A DNA stretch of 64,000 nucleotides from Elymus sibiricus. Taxonomy: Eukaryota > Streptophyta > Magnoliopsida > Poales > Poaceae. The first letter of the stretch is position 1. Every line of letters starts with the position of its first letter. Where the stretch lies: NCBI GenBank assembly GCA_039707655.1, contig CM077672.1:454500390-454564389 (forward strand). The letters run 5' to 3'. Under the pieces are notes generated by a model, which was given only the letters and a program-made list of their open reading frames with translations, ran no database searches and was not told the DNA's origin. Made by a program: the position numbers and the translations under genes. Shown here one piece after another: positions 43,127 to 54,420 of this stretch.

Positions 43127-43371
43127 GTGAGCCAGCCCTCGTTTGACTGCTTCTTCTTCGTTGGTATCATTCTGAACATAGTAGATCTGCCATTGTCCGT
43201 CCTGCTGCTACGTAGATATATTTCTACAGGCGCTCGTCGTCCACCCTCGTGCATCGGTGGCTAAGTTGTGGCAGATGTTCGACTGCTACTAGACATGCCT
43301 AGATCTAAGTGTACTCTTGTCTAACGTGGATCTATCGTTCTGGTGTGGTGTTGTTTACTTTTGTCTGTGTA

Positions 43372-43587
43372 CTCCCTCCGTTCCAAAATATAGTGCGCCC
43401 GCGTTTCTCGAGGTTCAACTTTGACCATAAATTTAACCAACGAGACCGACTGCGGCGGGAGCAAAAATTATATAATTGAAAACTGGTATAATTTTTGCTC
43501 CCGCCGCAGTCGGTCTCGTTGGTTAAATTTATGGTCAAAGTTGAAGCACGGGAACCGAGGACGCATTATATTTTGAAACGGAGGGAG
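43372..43587. mobile_element. Stowaway MITE (216 bp) with long hairpin
   Basis: CTCCCTCCGTTCCAAAATAT and the matching TTTTGAAACGGAGGGAG ends, TA flanks (43370-43371, 43588-43589). The arms around AACGAGACCGACTGCGGCGG pair almost perfectly. It sits in the leader intron of eEF2 copy A. Confidence 0.9.
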
Positions 43588-44161
43588 TATATTGATGGAC
43601 TGTTCATTCACGGGTCCCGCCAGAATGTTCATGCCATAGGAATATATAGTGCTCGCTCGCTCGCTTGCATGCCTTCACCTGCTCGGTTCTGCTCTCTGTT
43701 CCTTCTCTTCTCATCGGATGTTTAATGTAATCAAATTTTACTTTTCAAAGGTTAGATATATGCATATTGGTGCGTGTCTGTACTATTCTGTGTAATTTCA
43801 CTTCAGGCTTTCTGCATGAATGAATTTCTGATCTGATCATCTCGTTTAAATTATTAGTTGTTTTTTTTTTCAGTTTATTATGGCTGGTTGCATGTTGCAT
43901 CTCTTTGAGAACGTCTTGTGCATCGCACTGTTTTTTACCGTGGTAGTTGCACGATTATACTGTCAGCACTTGTGCATGCTAATACGATTCTGCTAAAAGA
44001 CAACCCTCTACACTGTTTTGTCATTCCCACGTTGCTTGAAAAAAGAATTGTTGGATGTGTGCTTGCTTCCCTGCTGTGTAATTATTCGTATTAGTGAAGT
44101 TGGATACTCACGCTCTGCTGTTCGTTGTGTAGGAACTTACCTTACCACCGTGATAGTCAAA

Positions 44162-44931
44162 ATGGTGAAGTTTACAGCAGAGGAGCTCCGCGCAATTATG
44201 GACAGGAAGAACAACATCCGTAATAGCTCTGTTATTGCTCATGCGGACCAAGGTATGTGCCTGAACAGTGGGCAGTGGTCTCGGACTATATATAAGTTTA
44301 AAATTGTAGAATCTAGTTAATTGATGTCTTTATAGCCCGTTCTTAATTATATATTGCATTAAATCTAAAATGTGTTTATATTTTAAAATTTGTTATTATG
44401 AAGTAATTAATTCCATCCCTGAAAGTATCAATCCATCATATTTTGTTTTCTTGTTATATGATTGATTTATGGTTTAATAAGCTAAAATGTAGTAACTATT
44501 ACATATGTGCCAAGGGGCTCAAATCTACCAAATTTTGGGGATGTACTCACGATCATGTATTTATTACAATTTGTAAGCTCTGCTATTTGATATGCATAGT
44601 CATCTTATTTTGTTTCAATGTACTTTATTGTTGTGTCCTACTAATTTCTTCAATCGTCTCTTCATATAAATTCTGTTCAATTGTTCAAACCTGATGCTTC
44701 CATTTTGTTGAATAATAAAATTGAGCACCGTTCTTACATTTTGTTTACATATTTGCAGACAAGTCTACGCTTAAGAATACGCTTGTAGAAGCTGCTGAGA
44801 CTATTGCCAAGGAAGTTGCTGGTGATGTTTGCATGACCGGTACCCGTGCAGACAAGGCCGAGGGCGAGAAGGGTGTTGTTTCACCACCTCCTCAGTCAGG
44901 GCCACACACTCCCACCGAAGTTCTCAAATAA
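44162..44931 (+). pseudogene. eEF2 copy A: truncated elongation factor 2 without P-loop
   Basis: Exon 44162-44252 and exon 44759-44931 use the same junction as copies B and C and encode 87 aa. The start [20 protein letters not shown] is typical of eEF2. The GTP-binding P-loop AHVDHGKS has become AHADQDKS, losing the essential Gly. After AGDVCMTGTRADKAEG the match to eEF2 ends and unrelated sequence leads to a stop. Domains II-V are absent, so it cannot be an elongation factor. The frame is nevertheless open and promoter, leader exon and splice sites look usable, so a short product could still be made. Confidence 0.8.
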
Positions 44932-45720
44932 GACGCTCCAGCGAGTGTGACTCGCGTTATATAGGGTGGATAGTGTCTCCTTCCCTATTGTTGGTGTCTT
45001 GGTTCTGATGGGAGATAATAATGATTCGCTACACTAGGATGGTCCCAAAGGTGTCAAGAGTTACACAACTTGTTCTTACTTGTGATTCTTGTATGTCTTG
45101 TAAACTCTATTATTTTTTATGTGGTGACTTGCTACATCCCTTGTTGCATGTCATGCTTATCTTCTGTGTATGCGTGCATCTCATCTTTGTGGCCATCACT
45201 CGTTTGTTCATGTTGGGATGTTTCGTTGTGGAACATATCACATGTATTGCATCCCCCTTACTTATGTGATGAGTGTTTTTGAATTCTCCTATTTTGGTGG
45301 GGGTGATGAAAGAGAAAAGGCTAGGGGAACTAGATTCAGAGGCCTCAAACTTTTTTTAAAAAAAAATCCCTGCTCACAATGGACATATTATGTACAATAT
45401 TGTTGAAAACTAAGTATATATTGTGGGAGGTTTGAAGATGATGCTTTTATTCGAACCCCATCGCTAGGATGACAAGGCATTATGCATGGCCTGGAAATGT
45501 TAAAAAAAAATTGCAATAGCATGAAATTTGGGTCTGGAGGAGGGAAACCATAGCGAGTAATCATTCAAACTTGCATGTTTGTTGGGTGGTAGACCTCACT
45601 AATCAAGAACACTATTGGAATGAGGTGGTGGTTTGGCGGATTCTTCTGATGCATGATGCAGAAGAAGTCATGAAAATCAGGTTGCCCAAATTATGAAGAT
45701 GGTGACTTCACTACCTACTA

Positions 45721-45897
45721 CTCCCTCCATTCCATAATGTAGTGCGCCCGCGTTTTCCGAGATCTAAGTTTGACCATAAATTTAACCAACGAGACCGACT
45801 GCGGCGGGAGCAAAAATATACCACTGAATTCGTAAAATTTATGGTCAAATTTAGATCTCGGGAAATGTGGGCGCACTACATTGTGGAATGGAAGGAG
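45721..45897. mobile_element. Stowaway MITE (177 bp), same family as 43372-43587
   Basis: CTCCCTCCATTCCATAATGT and TGTGGAATGGAAGGAG ends with TA flanks. It shares the core GACCATAAATTTAACCAACG..CGACTGCGGCGGGAGC with the MITE in copy A but has lost most of the pairing arm. Confidence 0.85.
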
Positions 45898-46038
45898 TAT
45901 ATCCTAAGAAGAACGACATGTTTTTTTTGTCCGGAGCTCCTACCGATTGGCACTGGATGCTACGCTAAGTACAAGCAAACTCCAACACAACCAAAATTAT
46001 TTGGAAGGCCCTAGTGCCCCCGAAGGTTCACGTTTTTT

Positions 46039-46340
46039 GTTAGAGATATGACACGCAATCGAACACGATGAAGAACGAAAACAAGCAGGGGACACAAGAT
46101 TTAACGTGGAAAACCCCTCCAACACGAAGGGAAAAAACCACGGGCGCCAGCCAGCAAATCTTCACTATATCGGGGGAGGTTACAAACGTCGGGGATTTTA
46201 CAACTGATCAACTCGCTTCACTCCGCTTCGGCCCAAGCCTCCCGGCGACGGGCCTCGCTCCACTCGCTCGTCAGAAGTTAGCCTTTCTGTTTATACTTGA
46301 ATTTGAATCATAACATAACAAACTCTACCTTGAGACAAAT
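46039..46340. repeat. Possible LTR fragment (Copia-like)
   Basis: Begins TGTTAGAGATATGACACGCA and contains AAGATTTAACGTGGAAAACC, a stretch I associate with Triticeae LTRs. A candidate end ATAACATAACA lies near 46313-46323. No matching target duplication was found, so it may be truncated. Confidence 0.35.
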
Positions 46341-46812
46341 TCCATCTTGTAGCATGAATGAGAACCTTCTGTTGGATAAAGTTGAAGGGGGAGTATGTAT
46401 GGGAGGGCATGATCCGTTGATGAAAAACTTGTTGGACATCTGGTTAATCTAGTCAAATTTAAGACATTGTAGTACTAGACTTAATTTGCAGGGATGATTT
46501 GTGCTATTTTCTATCTGAAATCTGATGAATATCGTCCGTTTTGCATGAATTTCGTCCGGTTAGTTCAAATGCGGGTTGAAATGTACGCGAGCAGTGTTGG
46601 ATGGCGGCCTCCCGCATCCATGTCCGCGGACTGGTCCCCTATCCGCGGACGGATATGGGAAGAAATTTGCGGGTCACCGTTGGAGATGCCCTTATGTCCT
46701 TCGTGGACAAATGAGACAGATGGAAATTCCAGTGAGCTCATGCTAATTTATTGAATAACCGTGGCATGCTTACCACCCTGGCCGTCGTTAATGTCAGAGA
46801 TCACCTTACAAC

Positions 46813-46845
46813 CAGAAGCTTTTTTTTTTTACATGATCAGAAGCT
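46813..46845. repeat. Micro-insertion between 8-bp repeats, T-run on the left
   Basis: CAGAAGCT at 46813-46820 and 46838-46845 flank ten T plus ACATGAT. The T-run abuts the left copy (minus-strand tail). Confidence 0.55.
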
Positions 46846-46863
46846 ATTCTGAAATGATGAAGA

Positions 46864-46907
46864 AGAAGATCAGATTTTTTTTTGGGGGGGGTAGGAGAAG
46901 ATCAGAT
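46864..46907. repeat. Micro-insertion between 12-bp repeats, T-run on the left
   Basis: AGAAGATCAGAT at 46864-46875 and 46896-46907 flank TTTTTTTTGGGGGGGGTAGG. The T-run abuts the left copy. Confidence 0.55.
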
Positions 46908-46963
46908 GCGATGGACCCTACTATTTTTTTTTTGAGATGATAATAAGAAAGTTCTCACACATC

Positions 46964-47209
46964 TGGGCCATTCATTGGGCCGGGCCTTCAGTCCACGCAG
47001 GCAGCTTGTTTTTCCATCACTCCTGGGCCGTGGTTGCGTGCCCATTCGCACCTCACGCAGTATATCCGCAAGCAGGTCCCTTCCACCTAACCGCTCAAAA
47101 AAAAAGGTCCCTTCCACCTCTCTCCCTGTCCCCTAAACCCGAAGACCTTCTCCGCCGCCGCTTCCTCATCTCATCCTCCCGGATCGGGAGGCGGAAGCCA
47201 AGCCCCAAG
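46964..47209 (+). promoter_or_regulatory. Promoter and noncoding first exon of eEF2 copy B
   Basis: Three TGGGCC (site II-type) motifs at 46964, 46976 and 47024, a TATAT at 47061-47065, and a leader ending GCCCCAAG^GTGAGA (donor at 47210). Order and wording match copy C (CTGGGCCAT..GGGCCG..GCGTGCCCATTC). Site II elements are bound by TCP-type factors and are common in plant translation genes. Confidence 0.6.
47074..47119 (+). repeat. A-tailed micro-insertion in the eEF2 copy B leader
   Basis: AGGTCCCTTCCACCT at 47074-47088 and 47105-47119 flank AACCGCTC plus eight A; the A-run abuts the right copy. It falls just downstream of the TATA-like site, at or near the transcription start. Confidence 0.65.
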
Positions 47210-48628
47210 GTGAGACCTCCGCTCCTCCGATTGCTTCTTCCCGTAGCTCGCCGCCGCGTCCGCGCTAGCTAGCTGCTACCTAGTCGTTCGGCTTTCACTG
47301 GGTTATAGGCTCTGGTTCGCCCTGTGGTAGATCTGCTGCTCCGTTCGCCCCGCTCGCTTGCTCCGGGGGCGATCTGTGCTGGCGTAGATGGATGCCCGTC
47401 GTTTCTCCTCCTGCGTCCGCCAGTTACCTGTGGTCGCTTAGGTGGTAGACGCCCGTGGTTTCCGTTGCGGTCGACGCCCGGGGTATCCGTTGTGGTCGAC
47501 GCCGACCTAAGTTTTTTGTGTTCTTCCAGAGAGGAGTTCGTGTTCTGTTATCTTGTACTTTTGGCTACTTCGCTCGGCTGTTCGGCCACTGGATTCGCTA
47601 GAAATCGTTCGAGCTGCAGGCTTTGCTTGCTCGCTTGCATACTTTGCTGCCTATGGTAACCTGGTCGATTTTGTTTTCTGCTATCATGTTCAGCGTGGAG
47701 AAAATGGAGATGTATGTCTAACTGCTTCACATGCTTAATCTAATTTAATGTGTAAAATGGGAGATGCATATGTTGGTGTGTTTTACTACTACTCTATGTC
47801 ATTTTAGTTCTCAAGTTCTGCATGAATTTTTCTCTGATTTCGCCTAAACTATTATGCGTGGGCATCTTCTGGGTTTTTCTCGGTGCTCACCATGTATGAT
47901 TTGTTTTTTCTCAGTGCACCCCATGTATTAGTTTCTTTCTGATCTGACCATTTATCTGGCTTGTTTTGGGCTGTACTTCTACACTGCTTTGCCATTCATA
48001 CATTGCTTGCAAAAGAAATTGTTACACATGTGCTTGCTTCCCTGTGTAATTAGGCGTCAAGCTATGCTTTTTGAGTAGTACCAGGCTTTGTGCTTGCTAT
48101 TTGATTATATCACTGTGGTAATAATTAATTTAAATTACATGACTTGTCACTTGATGGTCAGCATAGATGCTTGCTTATTCATGTACAGATTACTTATCGT
48201 ATCTGCTTGTTAAGCCTTTCTAATTTGATTTGATCAATTCCTGAGAAGTTTTACTATGATTCACCCCCTAAGTAGTTGTACAGATCAGGTAGTATTTGGT
48301 TTAGTTTGTGAACTGAAATCCATACCTGTTTGTTCCTCATAGTTGTGCAGCCCCTTCTATGGTGGAGCACCAGCTTTTGTATGTACACTTTTCGTGTCGC
48401 AATGTGTGTTTTTGCATTACCTGTTTGTTCCTCATTGTTGCTATTTTTCAATATTAAGCACTTTTTAGTAGACAATTGTGGTTGCAGTTACTTCAACATA
48501 ATCATTATATTACACTGCTGGATATTCATGTTTAGTCATCCACGTCTGATTCTTGTTCAATTCTAATAGCTTTGCTATTCTCTGAACAGGAACTTATATA
48601 CCCGCTGTGATATTCAACAGCAGTCAAG

Positions 48629-51557
48629 ATGGTGAAGTTTACAGCGGAGGAGCTCCGCGGGATTATGGATAAGAAAAATAATATCCGTAACATGTCTGTT
48701 ATTGCTCATGTCGACCATGGTATGTGCCTCAACACTCAACAGTGACAGTTGTCTCTAAATATTGAGTTTATACAGTAGAATTTTGTAAGTCGATGTTTTT
48801 GTAGCCTGCTCAAATCTCCCCAGTTTGGTGTATGCTCATGTTGTCTCCGAATGTATTAGTTACTTCAATATTGATGTCTTTATATTTGTGTTGTTTGCAA
48901 TTTCCCACTAGATTTTGCTTAACAATGTTGCTAAATACCTGGTTCGTCTTATTTGTACCTTATTATTTTATTTCTTGATTGTTTGAAAGTACTGTACTGC
49001 TGTGTCCGATTCTGTCTTATATAACTCAATATGTTCTTTCTATTCATATAGATTATGTTCAACTGTCAAACCAGATGCTTGTGCACTGTTCTCACATACT
49101 ATTTACATATCTGCAGGCAAGTCTACACTTACGGATTCCCTTGTGGCAGCTGCTGGGATTATTGCCCAGGAAGTTGCTGGTGATGTTCGCATGACTGATA
49201 CCCGTGCAGACGAGGCAGAACGTGGTATTACAATCAAATCCACGGGTATCTCTCTTTTCTATCAGATGACTCCTGAATCACTCGAGATGTACAAGGGCGA
49301 CAGGGATGGGGACGAATACCTGATCAACCTTATTGATTCACCTGGCCATGTTGACTTCTCTTCGGAAGTCACAGCTGCTCTTCGTATCACTGATGGTGCT
49401 TTGGTGGTTGTTGACTGTATTGAGGGTGTCTGTGTGCAGACTGAAACTGTGCTGCGCCAAGCTCTTGGTGAGAGGATTAGGCCTGTTCTTACTGTGAACA
49501 AGATGGACAGATGCTTCCTTGAGCTTCAAGTGGAAGGTGAGGAAGCATATCAGACTTTCTCCCGTGTCATCGAAAATGCCAATGTCATCATGGCAACATA
49601 TGAAGATGTGCTCCTTGGCGATGTCCAAGTGTACCCAGAAAAGGGGACTGTTGCATTCTCTGCTGGTTTGCATGGGTGGGCTTTCACCCTTACAAACTTC
49701 GCTAAGATGTATGCCTCCAAGTTTGGAGTTGATGAGGCGAAGATGATGGAGAGGCTGTGGGGTGAGAACTTCTTTGACCCAGCCACAAAGAAATGGACCT
49801 CCAAGAACACTGGGACAGCTACCTGCAAGAGAGGTTTTGTTCAGTTCTGCTATGAGCCAATCAAGCAAATCATAGCCACCTGCATGAATGATCAGAAGGA
49901 TAAGTTGTGGCCTATGCTGAAGAAGCTTGGTGTGACGATGAAGAATGATGAGAAGGACTTGATGGGCAAGGCTCTCATGAAGCGTGTGATGCAAACTTGG
50001 CTGCCTGCCAGTCGTGCTCTGCTTGAGATGATGATATTTCACCTCCCCTCTCCTTCAAAGGCACAGAGGTATCGTGTGGAGAACTTGTACGAGGGCCCCC
50101 TTGATGACATATATGCTAATGCTATCAGAAACTGTGACCCTGATGGTCCTCTTATGCTGTATGTCTCCAAGATGATTCCAGCATCTGACAAGGGTAGATT
50201 CTTTGCGTTTGGACGTGTTTTCGCCGGGAGGGTTGCAACTGGCATGAAGGTCCGTATCATGGGACCCAACTTTGTTCCTGGCCAGAAGAAGGATCTGTAT
50301 GTGAAGAGTGTCCAGCGTACTGTTATCTGGATGGGAAAGAAGCAAGAGTCTGTTGAGGATGTTCCCTGTGGTAACACTGTTGCTTTGGTTGGTTTGGATC
50401 AGTTCATCACGAAGAATGCAACCCTGACAAATGAGAAGGAAGTTGATGCCTGCCCAATCAGGGCAATGAAGTTCTCTGTGTCCCCTGTTGTGCGTGTTGC
50501 TGTTCAGTGCAAGGTGGCTTCTGACCTTCCTAAGCTTGTTGAGGGTTTGAAGCGTCTGGCAAAGTCTGATCCTATGGTTCTCTGTACCATTGAAGAGTCT
50601 GGTGAGCATATCATTGCTGGAGCTGGAGAGCTTCACCTTGAAATCTGTTTGAAGGATCTGCAGGATGACTTCATGGGTGGTGCTGAAATTATTGTTTCCC
50701 CTCCTGTTGTCTCCTTCCGTGAGACTGTTCTGGAGAAGTCCTGCCGCACTGTCATGAGCAAGTCCCCCAACAAGCACAACCGTCTTTACATGGAGGCTCG
50801 CCCATTGGAGGAGGGACTGGCTGAGGCTATTGATGATGGCCGCATTGGCCCACGTGATGATCCTAAGGTGCGCTCCAAGATCCTGTCTGAGGAGTTTGGT
50901 TGGGACAAGGATCTCGCCAAGAAGATTTGGTGCTTTGGACCTGAGACTACTGGCCCGAACATGGTTGTCGACATGTGTAAGGGAGTGCAGTATCTCAATG
51001 AAATCAAGGACTCTGTTGTGGCTGGGTTCCAGTGGGCATCAAAGGAAGGTGCATTGGCTGAGGAGAACATGCGTGGCATTTGCTTTGAGGTCTGTGATGT
51101 TGTTCTCCACACTGATGCTATTCACAGGGGTGGTGGTCAGGTCATCCCAACGGCCAGGAGGGTCATTTACGCTTCTCAGCTCACTGCTAAGCCAAGGCTG
51201 CTGGAGCCCGTCTACCTGGTTGAGATCCAGGCCCCGGAGAATGCGCTTGGTGGTATCTATGGTGTTCTGAATCAGAAGAGAGGTCACGTGTTCGAGGAGA
51301 TGCAGAGGCAAGGTACCCCACTGTACAACATCAAGGCCTACCTGCCTGTCATCGAGTCCTTCGGGTTCTCGAGCACCCTGAGGGCTGCGACGTCCGGTCA
51401 GGCTTTCCCCCAGTGTGTGTTTGACCACTGGGACATCATGGCTTCCGATCCTTTGGACCCTGGCACCCAGTCGGCGACGCTTGTCACGGAGATCCGCAAG
51501 AGGAAGGGTCTCAAGGAACAGATGACTCCCCTATCCGATTTCGAGGACAAGCTCTAA
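48629..51557 (+). CDS. eEF2: Elongation factor 2 (eEF2), intact copy B
   Basis: Exons 48629-48719 and 49117-51557 encode 843 aa, the usual plant length. A leader intron (47210-48589) precedes the ATG. eEF2 is the cytosolic GTPase that drives tRNA-mRNA translocation on the 80S ribosome. Visible: P-loop AHVDHGKS (26-33, split by the coding intron at the Gly codon), [17 protein letters not shown] switch I with Thr57 as the eEF2-kinase-type site, [13 protein letters not shown], domain II-V blocks, and [15 protein letters not shown] carrying the His modified to diphthamide. It ends FEDKL, as eEF2 does. No break was found. The 5' long intron probably boosts expression, as in other plant translation genes. 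Confidence 0.97.
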
Positions 51558-52432
51558 ATTTTTGGTCATGTTTTGCTACTTGCTCTTGTTTGTTAAGGGA
51601 GCTGCATTAATTCTGTCTATGAATCGTCTTATCTGTCGTGATGCTGAGGCTACATTTTGATCTGTTTCGTAATGTAACAGATGTTAAACATAGATTGTGT
51701 ACCCTGTCGTCCACTGGTAGTTCCTGATACTGTCTTGCGTTTGATTTTGTTTTCGCTCTTTACCTGGTTATAAATAGCTATGAACTTGTTTTCCTTGCTC
51801 TATTCTTGTTAGTTAATGTCTGTCTAGCAATTGGGTGATGTGTTCTTGGCATTGTCCTGGTTCATTGACAATTCCAGGTGCTTTATTACTTGCAGCTTTT
51901 TTGCCTGTTCATGTGATCTTCACCTGTTATGGTTCCAGCATTATGTTCTTCACCGATCACTGCCTATATTTTGTTTGTGGCTTTATGCCCTTGACTTGAT
52001 ATTCCTGTCACTGTGTTTGTTTGAATTTGTGACAACGGAAAGAAATTGTGTTGATGGAAGTCGAGGCTGGTTCTGGTTATGCTGCAGTTGTTGGTTCATT
52101 GGACACGCAATGCTTCATATTTTAGCATGTGCACTGATATATTTTTATAGCTGGTACATGGCATAAATTTGTTGACATTAGTTTCCTCTTTGTATATCAA
52201 TTCATTGCACTGTATATATTCTTACAGGACATAGCAACATTCCTTCGTCTCATAATGTCTGTTTTGTATTTAGATGTATCATTTTTATATGATTATTATG
52301 CTTTGTTGATGGCTCAACTTTGCCTTCTAAAGTTGGAGATGATTTGGGGACATGTCACACATGCAGAAGAGCAGAGTGTACTCTATTTCCTGTATCCGAC
52401 CACAGAGCTATGTCTAGATAAGAAAATAAGTA
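51558..52432 (+). other. 3' UTR and flank of eEF2 copy B
   Basis: T/G-rich sequence consistent with a 3' UTR to about 51780; no further gene seen. Confidence 0.45.
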
Positions 52433-52473
52433 CTACCTCTGTAAACTAATATAAGACCTTTTTACAGAGGGAG
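52433..52473. mobile_element. Very short Stowaway derivative (41 bp)
   Basis: CTACCTCTGTAAACTAATAT and TTTTTACAGAGGGAG ends with TA flanks. An internal-deletion derivative of a larger MITE. Confidence 0.6.
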
Positions 52474-52571
52474 TATCATCTAGAGGAACTTTGTGAAGGG
52501 ATATTTGTATCAGTATTCTGTTGGAGCTTCACAACTTCCTTTTAGTGTTTTCACGGAAGATATAATTTACT

Positions 52572-52589
52572 CCCCCCCCCCCCCCCCCC
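52572..52589. repeat. Homopolymer C(18)
   Basis: Eighteen consecutive C residues. The CT-rich block that follows (52660-52990) gives a proline-rich frame on the plus strand that I take as a composition effect. Confidence 0.9.
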
Positions 52590-53612
52590 GATTTGAAATA
52601 TATGTCGTTGGAGGTTTTTTCCGCCAGGTGAAAAAGCAGACAAATGACGTAATTACCCCTAGTTTGAATTCCTCCCCCACCTTCTCCTACCTCCGGCCTC
52701 CGCCTCCGCTTCTCGCCTCTGCCCTCCTCCTCCCACATCCGCCTCCTACCCCCGCCTCCTCCCACCTCTGCCCTCCACTTCCTCCCACCTCCACCGCCCC
52801 AATCTCCTCCGCAACGGCCAGGCCGGCGTGGTGGTGCGCCAGCTGCTCCTCCATCCACCAGCGCCTCTATCCACCATCACCTCCACCCCACCCCACCTCT
52901 AGCATCCCCAGCGAACCCCCCTGCTCCTGCTCTTCTATCTTTGCTGCTGCTTGCCGTGAACTGCCCAGGGCCGTCGGTGCTGCTCCTTCCCCGCCGCCGC
53001 CGCACAGGTGAATTTTCTACACAGGAGTACAATCAATCAATCGAAGAAAGTCTTAGTGCGAATTGGATTGAATTTGGATTGTAATGAACTGAAAATAAGA
53101 TAGTGAATGAATCTGGTTCAGAGTTCAGACCCAACATAATCCATTATTCAATAATGAACTGTAAATAAGATGGGAGTTCAGAGTTCCTACAAGAACAAGT
53201 TGGTCTCGAGGTAGCACTCGAAGGTCTCGCGGCAGCAGAAACAGCAACACACGGTGAACAGGCTGCAAAAGGAAATCCCACATGTCTGTTAAAAACCAGA
53301 ACAAAAATACTGAAGTTATTAAGTCAGTGCCCTTTCTCACATGAAAGTTACCACTAACTAATCCTTTTTTGACCCTCCAGTAGTGAATTTTCACAGGGGC
53401 TAGAGCTCTCAAGAAATAGGTTAGATTATTATTTTGCTCAAACTCTTGCTCATGTAAAACAGACATCACACTGATATACTCCAGTTCAAGAAATAGTAGT
53501 AATGCAGTAGGATGCTAATAATTCAACAAGGATGCCTCTCTTTCGCCTAAAATAAGGGGAAAGACTCGGATGTCTCTCTATCTAATGTGCCATGGATTGC
53601 ATCCATGTGAGA

Positions 53613-53615
53613 TGT

Positions 53616-53665
<50 letters not shown>

Positions 53666-53666
53666 A
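53613..53666. repeat. (GT)n(GA)n compound microsatellite
   Basis: About 14 GT units directly followed by about 13 GA units. Confidence 0.95.
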
Positions 53667-53827
53667 AGTACTGTATGTACCAATTTTCCAAAACAATAAA
53701 AAGTTGTTGTGCAAACACTAGTGTGTGACAAAAAAGAACTGTATTATTACCATGCATATATGCACTTCAAAGTTTACTCTACTGGGGCAGAGTACTGTTG
53801 ACTTCTTTACTCTACTGGAGGCCCTAC

Positions 53828-54303
53828 AGGAATCAGGTAATTTGCCGTCAGCCAAGCACATACGGCAAAGATTTTGCTGTCAGTCAGCTGACGGCAATGA
53901 GTGTCGGCAAATCCATACTTTGCCGTCAGCTTTCTGTCAGGTTGACGGCAAAGTCTTTGCCGTCAGTGTATCACCTTTGTCGTCAGCAGTATAAGGCCTG
54001 ACGACAAATAAAAGCAATTGATGGTCTGCCGTCCTAACACGAACGGCTTCAAGTAATTTTCCCGTCAGCAGGCTGACGGCAAAGATATCAATACTTTGCC
54101 GTCTGCAAGTTGACGGCAAAGGATATAGTGGTTTGCCATCGGTTGGAACCCTGCTTACGGCAAATAATTAGTGGTTTGCCGTCAGCCAAATCACAGCAGA
54201 TGGCAAAGACCATAGTGCCTTTGCCGTCAGCCTAGAGCCTACAGACGGCAAAGCAGTAAGGTTTACCCGGGTCTTGTGATGGAAGGGAGATGACGGCAAC
54301 GCG
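53828..54303. mobile_element. CACTA transposon subterminal repeat array (fragment)
   Basis: Many copies of TTTGCCGTC and its complement GACGGCAAA, in both orientations, often as TTTGCCGTCAGC...GCTGACGGCAAA. Such arrays are the subterminal transposase-binding region of Triticeae CACTA elements. The CACTACAAGAAA-type ends and transposase are not seen here, so this is a remnant. Confidence 0.75.
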
Positions 54304-54420
54304 CCTTTGGTTCGCTCCAATTTTTGTAGTCATCGCTGTGTAATTTTTGTTACTTCTGGTGTTCTTTGTACTACCATGATGTTTGATGGATAGCTCGGAA
54401 GTTTTTCCTGCAAAAAAAAC
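54304..54420 (+). mobile_element. LINE 3'-end fragment with short A-run
   Basis: GTTACTTCTGGTGTTCTTTG then GATGGATAGCTCGGAAG and TTTTTCCTGCAAAAAAAA look like a LINE 3' UTR and tail joined directly to the CACTA array. Confidence 0.45.

Larger units (their letters stand above)
44932..46960. other. Gap between eEF2 copies A and B
   Basis: Holds a MITE (45721-45897), a possible LTR fragment (46039-46340) and two micro-insertions (46813-46907). No gene is recognised. Confidence 0.45.

Noticed and set aside
49002..49116. In-frame upstream extension of the large eEF2 exon
   Set aside because: It is intron sequence; the TCTGCAG acceptor at 49116 and the P-loop split across the junction define the exon.
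52493..53011. Proline-rich 172-codon ORF after the C(18) tract
   Set aside because: Arises from a CT-rich microsatellite-like region and has no domain or splice context.
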